Source of the DNA: Pelomonas margarita
GTDB taxonomy: Bacteria; Pseudomonadota; Gammaproteobacteria; Burkholderiales; Burkholderiaceae_C
Length of the DNA: 64,000 nt
Assembly: GCF_043555875.1 (NCBI RefSeq)
Contig: NZ_JBIGHW010000001.1
Location: 248,001 to 312,000 of the forward strand
Direction: 5' to 3'
In this document: piece by piece, positions 43,305-51,536 of the stretch
How the letters are laid out: each line of letters begins with the position of its first letter
How positions within the stretch are numbered: position 1 is the first letter of the stretch
The notes under the pieces: generated by a model
What the model was told of the DNA's origin: nothing
Databases searched by the model: none
Seen by the model: only the letters and a program-made list of their open reading frames with translations
Translations under genes and position numbers: made by a program

Positions 43305-43749
43305 GTGGGACTGGCCCGCGCCGTTCACGCTGGCGCTGTCGCCTGCGGCCGGGCACATCGACGGTCTGGGCCACACCAACAACGCCGTCTACGTGCAGTG
43401 GTGCGAGCAGGCGGGCTGGGCGCACTCCGAGGCGCTGGGCCTCACGCTGGACGACTACCGGCGCCTGGACCGCGCGATGGCCATCCGCGAGGGGCACTAC
43501 GACTACCTGCTGCCCTCGTTTGAAGGCGAAGCGCTGGTGCTGGGCACCTGGCTCACCGCCAGCGACGGCCGCCTGACGATGGAGCGGCGCTTCCAGCTGC
43601 GTCGCGTGAGCGACGGCGCGACGCTGGTGCGCGGGCGCTGGCAGCTGGTGTGCATCGAGATCAGCAGCGGAAGACCGAAGCGCATGCCGGTGGAGTTCGT
43701 GCAGGGCTACGAGGCAGCCGTCGTCAGTCGCCCAGGCCAGCCCGGCTGA
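43297..43749 (+). CDS. Acyl-CoA thioesterase, hot-dog 4HBT family
   Basis: 150 aa. Hot-dog fold with IDGLGHTNNAVYVQWCEQAGWAHSEALG, matching the YbgC/FadM-type D-x-x-G-H-x-N-N catalytic motif, and REGHYDYLLPSFEGEALVLGTWL for the second strand set. Hydrolyses acyl-CoA thioesters in the cytoplasm; chain length unknown. Overlaps the SMC gene end by 8 bp and the convergent LysR gene by 26 bp. Confidence 0.88.
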   Translation: MTEWDWPAPFTLALSPAAGHIDGLGHTNNAVYVQWCEQAGWAHSEALGLTLDDYRRLDRAMAIREGHYDYLLPSFEGEALVLGTWLTASDGRLTMERRFQLRRVSDGATLVRGRWQLVCIEISSGRPKRMPVEFVQGYEAAVVSRPGQPG

Positions 43750-44659
43750 ACCAGTCGGCCAGGAACTCCACGCAGACGCGCACCCGCGCCGACGCCGACA
43801 ACCGCGTCGGGCACACGGCCCACACGTCGGCGGGCTGGTGGTAGCCCGGCAGCACGGGCAGCAGCCGGCCGGCGGCCAAGTCGTCCTGCACGTCCCATGT
43901 GGAGCGCAGGATGATGCCGTGGCCGTCCAGCGCCCATTGCCGCACGACGCCGCCCTGGTTGGCCGACAGTGGGCCGAACACGCGCACCGATGCCGCGCCG
44001 TCGGGGCCGACGAGGTCCCAGCGGGCGAAGTCCTGGTCGCGCTCCCGGATGGGGATGCAGCGGTGCGCGGCCAGCTCGGCCAGTGTCTGTGGATGGCCGT
44101 GGCGCGCCAGGTAGGCCGGCGAGGCGCACAGCACGCGGCGGTTGCGGGCCACGCGCCGCGCGGTGACATGGCCCTCGTGCACCTGGCCCAGGCGCAGGTC
44201 GAGCTGGAAGCCTTCCTCGATCAAGTCCACTGGCCGGTCCAGCAGCGCCAGCTCGATCTGCAGCTGCGGGTGCTGCGTGGCCAGCGCCGACAGCGCCGGC
44301 GCCAGGTGGCGGCTGCCGAAGCCCGTGCTGCTGCACAGCCGCAGCAGGCCGGCCGGCGCCGCGCGCTCCTGCGACAGCGCCTCGCCCAGCAGGTCCACGT
44401 CCTCGCTGATGCGGCGCGCCCAGGGCAGCACCAGCTCGCCCTGCGGCGTCAGCGTGATGCTGCGCGTCGTGCGGTGAAACAGCCGCACCTGCAGTGCCGC
44501 CTCCAGCAGCGCGATGCGCTTGCTGACCAGCGCCTTGGACACGCCCAGCGTGCGCGCCGCCATCGCAAAGCTGCCATGCCGCGCTACGCCGCAGAACAGG
44601 CGCAGGTCGTCGAGCTGGGGGAGGGGCTGGGTGTTCACGATTCGTGGTCGCTGAATCAA
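43724..44659 (-). CDS. LysR-family regulator, probable regulator of the tartrate/malate dehydrogenase
   Basis: 311 aa. HTH: LPQLDDLRLFCGVARHGSFAMAARTLGVSKALVSKRIALLE; substrate domain GLLRLCSSTGFGSRHLAPALSALATQHPQLQIELALLDRP. Divergent from dmlA with 71 bp between starts, the usual DmlR/TtuA arrangement, so it probably activates dmlA in response to D-malate or tartrate. Confidence 0.9.
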   Translation of the reverse strand: MIQRPRIVNTQPLPQLDDLRLFCGVARHGSFAMAARTLGVSKALVSKRIALLEAALQVRLFHRTTRSITLTPQGELVLPWARRISEDVDLLGEALSQERAAPAGLLRLCSSTGFGSRHLAPALSALATQHPQLQIELALLDRPVDLIEEGFQLDLRLGQVHEGHVTARRVARNRRVLCASPAYLARHGHPQTLAELAAHRCIPIRERDQDFARWDLVGPDGAASVRVFGPLSANQGGVVRQWALDGHGIILRSTWDVQDDLAAGRLLPVLPGYHQPADVWAVCPTRLSASARVRVCVEFLADWFSRAGLGD

Positions 44660-44730
44660 CGGAGCCGGTGATTGTTGCTTTGGTCGTTGTCGATAAGCTG
44701 ACGCCCATTCTTCAACGCCGGAGGCACTCC

Positions 44731-45810
44731 ATGACCCATCGCATCGCTGTCATCGCCGGAGACGGCATCGGCCAGGAAGTGATGCCCGAAGGCCTGCGCG
44801 TGCTGGATGCCGCCGCGCGCCGCTTCGGGCTGGATCTGCAGTTCACGCATTTCGACTGGGCCCACTGCGACTACTACCTGCAGCATGGCCAGATGATGCC
44901 GGCCGACTGGTTTGAGCAGCTGCGCGGCTTCGACGCCATCTACTTCGGCGCCGTGGGCTGGCCCGACAAGGTGCCCGACCACATCTCGCTGTGGGGCTCG
45001 CTGCTGCAGTTCCGCCGCCGCTTCGACCAGTACGCCAACGTGCGCCCCGTGCGCTTGATGCCCGGCGTGCCGTGTCCGCTGGCCGGCAAGCAGGTCGGCG
45101 ACATCGACTTCCTTGTCATCCGCGAGAACACCGAGGGCGAGTACTCCTCGGTGGGCGGCCGCATGTTCGAGGGCACCGAGCGCGAGACAGTGCTGCAGGA
45201 GGCCGTGTTCACGCGCCACGGCACCGACCGCATCCTGAAGTACGCGTTCGAGCTGGCGCAGTCGCGGCCCAAGAAGCACCTGACTTCGGCCACCAAGTCC
45301 AACGGCATTGCGATCTCCATGCCCTACTGGGACGAGCGCGTCGAGGCCATGGCCAAGGACTACCCGGACGTGCGCTGGGACAAGTCCCACATCGACATCC
45401 TGACCGCCCGCTTCGTGCTGACGCCCGAGCGTTTCGACGTGGTGGTGGCGTCCAACCTGTTCGGCGACATCCTGTCCGACCTGGGCCCGGCCTGCACCGG
45501 CACCATCGGTATCGCGCCGTCGGCCAACCTGAACCCGGAGCGGCGCTTCCCGTCGCTGTTCGAGCCGGTGCACGGCTCGGCGCCGGACATCGCCGGCCGC
45601 GGCATTGCCAACCCGGTGGCGATGATCTGGTCCGGCGCGCTGATGCTGGACTTCCTGGGGCAGGGCGACGCCCGCTTCGAGGCCGCCCGCGCCGCCGTCA
45701 TGGCCGCCATCGAGGCCGTGCTGCAGCACGGCCCGCGCACGCCCGACATGGGCGGCAACGCCAGCACCCGCGCGCTGGGCGAGGCCGTGGCGGCGCACGT
45801 CGCCGGCTGA
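44731..45810 (+). CDS. dmlA: Tartrate dehydrogenase/decarboxylase or D-malate dehydrogenase
   Basis: 359 aa, isocitrate/isopropylmalate dehydrogenase family. MTHRIAVIAGDGIGQEVMPEGLRVLD start; DKVPDHISLWGSLLQFRRRFDQYANVRPVRL (the TtuC/DmlA-specific ISLWGLLL..RR region), ENTEGEYSSVGG and NLFGDILSDLGPACTGTIGIAPSANLNPE. NAD+-dependent oxidative decarboxylation of D-malate or tartrate. GGAGG just upstream fixes ATG 44731. Confidence 0.94.
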   Translation: MTHRIAVIAGDGIGQEVMPEGLRVLDAAARRFGLDLQFTHFDWAHCDYYLQHGQMMPADWFEQLRGFDAIYFGAVGWPDKVPDHISLWGSLLQFRRRFDQYANVRPVRLMPGVPCPLAGKQVGDIDFLVIRENTEGEYSSVGGRMFEGTERETVLQEAVFTRHGTDRILKYAFELAQSRPKKHLTSATKSNGIAISMPYWDERVEAMAKDYPDVRWDKSHIDILTARFVLTPERFDVVVASNLFGDILSDLGPACTGTIGIAPSANLNPERRFPSLFEPVHGSAPDIAGRGIANPVAMIWSGALMLDFLGQGDARFEAARAAVMAAIEAVLQHGPRTPDMGGNASTRALGEAVAAHVAG

Positions 45811-45824
45811 GCCTGCGGCCGTTG

Positions 45825-45852
45825 ATATACGATTCGTATACGAATCGTATAT
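45825..45852. promoter_or_regulatory. 28-bp perfect palindrome upstream of the ParD-like gene
   Basis: A perfect 28-bp inverted repeat built from ATATACGATTCGTA and its complement. It ends 9 bp before the ParD-like ATG and is strongly A+T-rich against the background, so it is probably the autoregulatory operator/promoter of the ParD-like-map pair, as for ribbon-helix-helix antitoxins. Confidence 0.75.
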
Positions 45853-45861
45853 AGTGCCGGT

Positions 45862-46110
45862 ATGGGAATCGTCAAAATCTCCGATCCGTTGCACGAGAGT
45901 CTGCGCGTGGCCAGCCAAGCCCTGTCGCGCTCCATCAATGCCCAGGCCGAGCACTGGATGCGCATCGGCCTGCTGGCCGAATTGCACCCGCAGCTCAACC
46001 ACAGCGAGCTGTGCCAGTTGCTGATCCGCGCCGAGCAGGAAGGCGGGCTGGATCTGGCCCGCGTCGCCGGCTGGATTCAGCCCGTCAAGGCCAAGGGGGC
46101 GCGCGCATGA
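45862..46110 (+). CDS. ParD-like ribbon-helix-helix protein
   Basis: 82 aa. MGIVKISDPLHESLRVASQALSRSINAQAEHWMRIGLLAE fits a beta-strand followed by two helices (ribbon-helix-helix, MetJ/Arc class) as in ParD antitoxins and related small DNA binders. No ParE toxin is adjacent; its stop overlaps map (ATGA). It probably binds the palindrome at 45825. Confidence 0.8.
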   Translation: MGIVKISDPLHESLRVASQALSRSINAQAEHWMRIGLLAELHPQLNHSELCQLLIRAEQEGGLDLARVAGWIQPVKAKGARA

Positions 46111-46898
46111 AGAGCCTCAAGCTGCGCACGCCCGAGGAAGTCGCCAAGGCCCGTGCGGCCGGTCACCTCATCGCCGAGGTGCTGGCCATGCTCAAGCCCC
46201 ACGTGGTGCCCGGCGTCACGACGGAGGAGCTGGACGCGATCTGCCACGACTACATCGTGAACACGCTCAAGTGCATCCCGTCCAACGTCGGCTATCACGG
46301 CTTCCCGAAGACGGCCTGCATCTCGCCCAACCACGTTGTCTGCCACGGCATCCCGAGCAAGGACAAGACGTTGAAGAAGGGCGACATCGTCAACGTCGAC
46401 GTCACGCTGACCAAGGACGGCTGGTTCGGTGACAGCAGCCGCATGTTCATTGTCGGCGAGGCCAGCGTGCTGGCACGCCGGCTGGTGATGACGACCTACG
46501 AGGCACTGCGCGCCGGCATCCGCCAGGTGCGCCCCGGTGCCACGCTGGGCGATGTGGGCCATGCCATTCAGAAGGTGGCCCATGCGGCCGGTTTCAGCGT
46601 CGTGCGCGAGTACGGCGGCCACGGCATCGGGGACGTTTATCACGACGAGCCGCACGTCAACCACTTTGGTCGTCCGGGCGAAGGCCTGCGCCTGCAGGAG
46701 GGCATGATCTTCACGATCGAGCCCATGATCAACGCCGGCGGCGCCGCCATCCGCGAGCTCAATGACGGCTGGACCGTGGTGACGCGCGACAAGTCGCTGT
46801 CGGCGCAGTGGGAGCACATGGTGGCCGTCACCAAGGACGGCTTCGAGATCCTGACGCCGTGGCCGGACGGCCTGGGCGACTACCCCGCGATCGACTGA
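46107..46898 (+). CDS. map: Type I methionine aminopeptidase
   Basis: 263 aa. Removes N-terminal Met co-translationally. Metal ligands visible: Asp in VNVDVTLTKDGWFGDSSRM, His in GGHGIG, Glu in TIEPMI and Glu in QWEHMVAVT. It is shorter in its N-terminal extension than zinc-ribbon types and could be a second MetAP rather than the sole one. Translationally coupled to the ParD-like gene by a 4-bp overlap, so its expression may be controlled by that regulator. Confidence 0.95.
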   Translation: MKSLKLRTPEEVAKARAAGHLIAEVLAMLKPHVVPGVTTEELDAICHDYIVNTLKCIPSNVGYHGFPKTACISPNHVVCHGIPSKDKTLKKGDIVNVDVTLTKDGWFGDSSRMFIVGEASVLARRLVMTTYEALRAGIRQVRPGATLGDVGHAIQKVAHAAGFSVVREYGGHGIGDVYHDEPHVNHFGRPGEGLRLQEGMIFTIEPMINAGGAAIRELNDGWTVVTRDKSLSAQWEHMVAVTKDGFEILTPWPDGLGDYPAID

Positions 46899-46925
46899 GG
46901 CCTGTTGGGGGGTGTGCACCGCGCC

Positions 46926-47675
46926 TCAGTTGCGGGCGTGCGCCACCCGGTAGCTGGCCAGCCCCGGCAGTTCGGGCAAGCGGCTGGCGAAGCGTGACAG
47001 CGTCGCGCGGCCGTAGTTGTGCCGCGCGGTGCAGACGAAGCGCCATTCCTGCTGCCCATCCGCGCATTCGATGCTGACCGAACCGGGCGCGAAGTCGTAG
47101 CCCAGCGTGGCGGCGAAGGCCACGAGTTCGGCCTGCTCGAAGGCGCGGCCGGGCTCGCCCCGCAGGTGCACGGCGATGGCCGGGTGCGAGGGCAGGGCGG
47201 CTTCCAGCTTGGCGCCCCACATCATCAGGCTGGCGCACAGCAGCGTCAGCGCGATGGCGGCGAAGTAGAAGCCCATGCCCAGCACGATGCCGATGGCCGA
47301 CGCCGCCCACAGGGACGCGGCCGTCGTCAGGCCGGAGATGTTCATGCCCTCGCGCATGATGACGCCGGCGCACAGGAAGCCGATGCCGGTGACCACGCCC
47401 TGGATGACGCGCGTGGGGTCCATCAGCGTGGGCGCGGCCAGGCCTGCGCTGCCGCCGAACCACTGCTGCGGCAGGCCCAGCAGCACGATCACGGCGGTGG
47501 ACGCCATGCAGACCAGCGCGTACGTGCGCATGCCCGCCGCCCGGCCGTGGAAGGCGCGTTCATAGCCCAGCACCAAGCCCAGCAGGCCGGCGCCCGCGAG
47601 GTGCAGCAGCACGAGCAGGTTGGCCTGCCATTGCGGCAGGGTCCAGTAGCGCAGCAGCTGGTCGGTTTCGAGCAT
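46926..47675 (-). CDS. MgtC/SapB-family membrane protein
   Basis: 249 aa. Four to five N-terminal hydrophobic spans; family motif GLVLGYERAFHGRAAGMRTYALVCMAS, then GIGFLCAGVIMREGMNISGLTTAASLWA. The C-terminal about 90 residues form a soluble ACT-like domain. Linked in relatives to Mg2+ limitation and ATP synthase control. ATG 47675 (MLETDQLLRYW) is the standard start. Convergent with map. Confidence 0.9.
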   Translation of the reverse strand: MLETDQLLRYWTLPQWQANLLVLLHLAGAGLLGLVLGYERAFHGRAAGMRTYALVCMASTAVIVLLGLPQQWFGGSAGLAAPTLMDPTRVIQGVVTGIGFLCAGVIMREGMNISGLTTAASLWAASAIGIVLGMGFYFAAIALTLLCASLMMWGAKLEAALPSHPAIAVHLRGEPGRAFEQAELVAFAATLGYDFAPGSVSIECADGQQEWRFVCTARHNYGRATLSRFASRLPELPGLASYRVAHARN

Positions 47676-47749
47676 GGGCGTGGGCGGTGGCGAGGCGGGT
47701 TTGCTTGCAGGCCACGCTAACCCAGCTTGCCGCGCCTCGCCAGTGGGCG

Positions 47750-48166
47750 CTACGCGAGCGCCGTCATGCGCTCCACGAGCACGCAGCGCACCCACTTGCG
47801 AGCGGTGATCTGCGCCGTCTGCGTGCGCAGGAACTCCTCGGCCTGCGAGTGCGCCGTCTCGAACTCGAAGCCGCACAGCTGCACGATCTTGCTGAGCTGC
47901 CGCGTCCAGATGCGGCGCACCGAGGCGCTGAACAGCGGCACGCCCTCGTCCTCACCCAGCAGCAGGCGCAGCTCGTAATGCTGCGCGTCCAGCGCGGGCT
48001 CGGCGGCGGTCAGGATCTGCAGGCCGTCCTCGCTGAGGTTGACGACCACGCCGCCGCGGGCATCGGCCAGGCTTTGCGGCTTGATGACCCAGACGGGCAA
48101 TTGCTCGTGCGCCTCGGGCACGAGGAAGAACTCGACACGGGGGGAGCGGCGTTGGTCAATCGACAT
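47750..48166 (-). CDS. PilZ-domain protein (probable c-di-GMP receptor)
   Basis: About 138 aa from ATG 48166 (MSIDQRRSPRVEFFL); an ATG at 48187 is possible. PilZ motifs RRSPRVEF (RxxxR) and VNLSEDGLQI (NxSxxG) are both present and correctly spaced, so c-di-GMP binding is plausible. Single-domain, cytoplasmic; the pathway served is not shown. Confidence 0.85.
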   Translation of the reverse strand: MSIDQRRSPRVEFFLVPEAHEQLPVWVIKPQSLADARGGVVVNLSEDGLQILTAAEPALDAQHYELRLLLGEDEGVPLFSASVRRIWTRQLSKIVQLCGFEFETAHSQAEEFLRTQTAQITARKWVRCVLVERMTALA

Positions 48167-48257
48167 GGTGTGATCCGGTAGTTCCATCGGGCCGGATCAC
48201 AGCATTGCCGAATGACAAGGAATTGTCAGCCCCTGTCGTCGCTGAATGAAGGGACGG

Positions 48258-48980
48258 TCAAACCGCGAGCAGGTCCACTTCGAACAGCAGCGTCGCGTTC
48301 GGCGGGATCACGCCGCCGGCACCGTAGGCGCCATAGCCCAGCTCGGGCGGCAGCACCAGCATGCGCGTGCCGCCCACCTTCATGCCCTGCACGCCTTCGT
48401 CCCAGCCGGCGATGACCTCCCCGCCGCCGAGCTTGAACTTGAAGGCCTGGCCGCGGTCCTTGCTGGAGTCGAACTTCTTGCCGCGCAGGCCGTCCTTGTA
48501 GAGCCAGCCGGTGTAGTGCACCGACACGCGCTGGCCCTTGGCCGCCACGGCGCCTTCGCCAACGACGCGGTCCTCGAACTGCAGGCCGCTGGCGGTGGTC
48601 TGCAGCGTCAGCTCGATGGCCTCGGGGCCGCCGGCCACGCCCAGCAGCTCCACGTCGAAGCACAGCGTCGCGTTCGGCGGGATCACGCCGCCCGCGCCGC
48701 GCGCGCCATAGCCCAGTTCGGCCGGGATGATGAGCGTGCGCTTGCCGCCGATCTTCATGCCCTGCACGCCTTCGTCCCAGCCGCGGATGACCATGCCGGC
48801 GCCCAGCTCGAACTCGAAGGGGTCGTTGCGGTCCTTGCTGGAGTCGAACTTGGTGGTCTTGGCGCCGTTCACCCACAGCCAGCCGGTGTAGTGCACGGTG
48901 ACGTCCTGGCCGGCCGCCGCCGTCTTGCCGTCACCCACGACGGTGTCTTCGAACTGCAGGCCGCTGGGGGTGGTGTTCAT
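48258..48980 (-). CDS. Tandem FKBP-type peptidyl-prolyl cis-trans isomerase
   Basis: 240 aa made of two FKBP domains (about 1-115 and 125-240). Each has VHYTGWL, FDSSKDR, GWDEGVQGMK(I/V)GG and a PAELGYG or PPELGYG loop. No signal peptide, so cytoplasmic. FKBPs of this short, single-domain kind are usually about 110 aa, so this is an internal duplication. Folding helper with unknown clients. Confidence 0.93.
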   Translation of the reverse strand: MNTTPSGLQFEDTVVGDGKTAAAGQDVTVHYTGWLWVNGAKTTKFDSSKDRNDPFEFELGAGMVIRGWDEGVQGMKIGGKRTLIIPAELGYGARGAGGVIPPNATLCFDVELLGVAGGPEAIELTLQTTASGLQFEDRVVGEGAVAAKGQRVSVHYTGWLYKDGLRGKKFDSSKDRGQAFKFKLGGGEVIAGWDEGVQGMKVGGTRMLVLPPELGYGAYGAGGVIPPNATLLFEVDLLAV

Positions 48981-49046
48981 GGGGGGATCCTTGCAATGGA
49001 AATGGGGAGGGCGGATTGTCGCTGGGCCTGCGCGCGTGGTCGTGGC

Positions 49047-49817
49047 TTACATCGGCTTGAAGCGCGACTGGAAGCTCTGGCTGACCGGCAGCCTCGCGTC
49101 GCTGCCCTTGAGCAGCACCTCCATGCCGGTCAACCGCCGCTCGACGCGGGCCACGTGCGCCAGGTTGACGACCACGGCTCGGTGGATCTGCCAGAACTGG
49201 CCGGGGTCCAACTGCGCCAGCAGGTCGCGCAGCGACAGCCGCAGCAGGAACTCGCCCTCAGCCGTCACAGCGCAGGTGTACTTGTTGTCGCTGCGGAAGT
49301 GCGTCACGTCGGCCGCCATGACGAGGTGCAGCCGCTCGCCCTGCGAGGCCTGCAGCCAGCGCAGCGGTGCTGCGGGTGGCGGCGGCATGCCGGCCGGTGC
49401 CAGCGTGGGCGGCGCCCACTGCTGCAGCCACTGCGCCAGTTGCGCCGGCGGCCACTGCAGGCGTTGCTGCAGCCGCTGCACGGTCTCGCGCAGTCGCGCT
49501 TCGGCCAGCGGCTTGAGCAGGTAGTCGATGGCGCCGTGCTCAAAGGCCTGCACCGCGTGCGCGTCGTAGGCCGTCACGAAGACGATGTGGGCCAGACCCT
49601 TCAGGCGCCGCGCCAGCGACAGGCCGTCCAGCCCCGGCAGGCGGATGTCGACGAACACGATGTCGGGGCGCAAGTCCAGCGCCAGTGCCAGGCCATGGTC
49701 GCCGTCCTCGGCATCGGCCAGCACCTGTAGCTGCGGCCACAGCTGGGCCAGCCCGTCGCGCAGCCGCTGACGGGGCAGGGCTTCGTCTTCGATGATGAGC
49801 GCGGTGGGGGTGTTCAT
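49047..49817 (-). CDS. LytTR response regulator
   Basis: 256 aa. Receiver domain: ALIIEDEALPR, phospho-acceptor Asp in IVFVDIRLPGLDG, Lys in YLLKPL; Pro-rich linker; LytTR DNA-binding domain with VTHFRSDNKYTCAVT, RLSLRDLLAQLD and FWQIHRAVVVNLAHVARVE. Partner of the sensor kinase gene that overlaps it by 4 bp. Targets not shown. Confidence 0.95.
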   Translation of the reverse strand: MNTPTALIIEDEALPRQRLRDGLAQLWPQLQVLADAEDGDHGLALALDLRPDIVFVDIRLPGLDGLSLARRLKGLAHIVFVTAYDAHAVQAFEHGAIDYLLKPLAEARLRETVQRLQQRLQWPPAQLAQWLQQWAPPTLAPAGMPPPPAAPLRWLQASQGERLHLVMAADVTHFRSDNKYTCAVTAEGEFLLRLSLRDLLAQLDPGQFWQIHRAVVVNLAHVARVERRLTGMEVLLKGSDARLPVSQSFQSRFKPM

Positions 49818-50842
49818 GCGGTGGCAGTCCAGGGCAGGGTGATGCGGGCCAGCACGCCACCACCGTCGGCCTGCTGGATGCTCAAGTGTGCGGCGGGGCC
49901 GTAGAGGCTGGCTAGGCGGTCGCGCACGTTGGCCAGCCCCAGGCCCTGCGACGCGCCGGCGGCGGGCGAAGCGGGCTGCAGGCCGGCGCCGGTGTCGGCC
50001 ACCTCCACCACCAGCCGCTCGCCATCGCGGCGCGCGCCGACTCGGATGCGGCCGCCGGCCGTCAGCGGCTCAATGCCGTGCCGCATCGCGTTCTCCACCA
50101 GCGTCAGCAGCATCAGCGGCGGCATGGCGTGGGCGGCGCAGTCGGCGTCGGCCTGCACGTGGAACTGCAGCCGTGCGCCCAGCCGCGTGGCCATCACGGT
50201 CAGATAGGCGCGGGTCAGTTCGAACTCATTGCCGACCGTGGACAGCGGCTCGCGCAGCGACGGCAGCGCCAGGCGCAGGTAGTCGTGCAGCTCGCCCAGA
50301 AAGCGCTCTGCCGTGGCGGGCTGTTGGCGGATCAGCTGCTGCAGGCTGGCCAGCGCATTAAACAGGAAGTGCGGCTCCACCTGGGCCTGCAGCGCCTTCA
50401 GCTCGGCCACGCTGACCTGGCGGGCCAGGTCGGCCATCGCCGCCTGCTGCTCGGCCTGGGCCACGCGCAGCCGCACGGCCTGCTCCTCGCGCCAGCGCCA
50501 CCAGCGCAGCGGCAGGTGCACCAGCACCGCGAAGCCCCAGGCCGGCAGCGCCAGCCGCGCGACCTCCCAGGCCTGGCCCCAGGGCACGGCGCGCGGGCCC
50601 GGCACCAGCGCCAGCCCCAGCAGCGCGCCGGCGGCCGCGGCCACCGGCACGCCGACGGGCCACCACCGCCAGCGCAGCACCAGCAGCGCGGCGCTGTAGG
50701 CCAGCCACAGCTGGGCCGACAGCGCCAGCCAGCGCGCGCCGGGCCATTGCAGCGCGGCCAGCGCCCAGCCGGCCCAGAAGATCAGGCTGGGCAGCAGCGT
50801 GGCCAGCAGCCGGACGGGCAGGCGTTCAGTCAAGGCGGGCAT
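49814..50842 (-). CDS. LytS/YehU-type sensor histidine kinase
   Basis: 342 aa. N-terminal about 120 residues contain several membrane spans, then a helical linker and the His_kinase domain (QAQVEPHFLFNALASLQQLIRQQ, with the phospho-accepting His) and an ATPase domain (LTLVENAMRHGIEPL, DTGAGLQ, GLGLANVRDRL). Cognate of the LytTR regulator. Its 5' end overlaps the upstream exported protein gene by 17 bp. Confidence 0.93.
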   Translation of the reverse strand: MPALTERLPVRLLATLLPSLIFWAGWALAALQWPGARWLALSAQLWLAYSAALLVLRWRWWPVGVPVAAAAGALLGLALVPGPRAVPWGQAWEVARLALPAWGFAVLVHLPLRWWRWREEQAVRLRVAQAEQQAAMADLARQVSVAELKALQAQVEPHFLFNALASLQQLIRQQPATAERFLGELHDYLRLALPSLREPLSTVGNEFELTRAYLTVMATRLGARLQFHVQADADCAAHAMPPLMLLTLVENAMRHGIEPLTAGGRIRVGARRDGERLVVEVADTGAGLQPASPAAGASQGLGLANVRDRLASLYGPAAHLSIQQADGGGVLARITLPWTATA

Positions 50843-51506
50843 TGGCGAGGGGTTGGGGCGGCACCTGCGCCATCACGCGGCGGCTCTCGGCGAAGCTCTG
50901 GCGGGCGCGGGCCCAGTCGATGTTCAGCGTGGTGGTCGTCACGGGCACGTCGCGGCCCACGACGTCGAAGCGCAGCTGGCGCGCCCACAGCTGGCCTTCG
51001 CCCACCAGCGCCAGGCCGACGCTGATCAGCGGCGCGTCGGCCGGCACGTCCATGACGACGCTGACCGGCCGCCAGTCGCCACCGGGGTGCACGGCGCTGC
51101 CGGGCGGCAGGCGGTGCTCCACGCCGGGGGCGCCCTCGGCCACGCGGTTGAGCATGCCGCCGTCGCCAGGCGTGAGGTAGATACCGGCCCACGGCGCGGC
51201 ACCCTCGGCTCTCATCTCGGCGCTGAAGCGCACGCGCTGGCCGGCATAGCCGTAGGCCGGCTGCGTCAGCGCGCCGACGTTGGGGCCAAGCGGCAACTGC
51301 GGGCGCGTCGAGCGGATCGTCAGCGTGGGTGTGCCGGCGGCGTCGCCGACCGGGGTGAGGCCGATCTCGAAGCCGTTGCTGGTATCGGGCTTGTCGCTGT
51401 GAGAAATGGCGAAGACATGCCAGCCGTCCGGCACGCGGGGCGCGGCGGCGCTGACGCTGAGCACGAAGGCGGCCAGGGGAACGAGGGCCAGGGCGCGGTA
51501 GTCCAT
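50826..51506 (-). CDS. Exported protein of unknown function, paralogue 1
   Basis: 226 aa. Signal peptide MDYRALALVPLAAFVLSVSAAA. A beta-rich region (GQRVRFSAEMRAEGAAPWAGIYL, PVSVVMDVPADAPLISVGLALVGEGQLWARQLRFDVVG) resembles carbohydrate-binding or jelly-roll modules seen in periplasmic sensors, but no family is named with certainty. Paired with the gene just upstream and with the two-component system; it may sense or modulate a ligand for them (inference). Confidence 0.65.
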   Translation of the reverse strand: MDYRALALVPLAAFVLSVSAAAPRVPDGWHVFAISHSDKPDTSNGFEIGLTPVGDAAGTPTLTIRSTRPQLPLGPNVGALTQPAYGYAGQRVRFSAEMRAEGAAPWAGIYLTPGDGGMLNRVAEGAPGVEHRLPPGSAVHPGGDWRPVSVVMDVPADAPLISVGLALVGEGQLWARQLRFDVVGRDVPVTTTTLNIDWARARQSFAESRRVMAQVPPQPLANARLD

Positions 51507-51536
51507 GAGGGGCTCCTGATTCGGGGTGTGGGGGGC

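Noticed and set aside
45825..45852. Origin of transfer or phage attachment site
   Set aside because: The perfect palindrome ends 9 bp before a ParD-like gene and no relaxase or integrase is present; operator is the simpler reading.
45862..46110. Type II toxin-antitoxin pair
   Set aside because: The downstream gene is a full-length methionine aminopeptidase with all metal ligands, not a ParE toxin.
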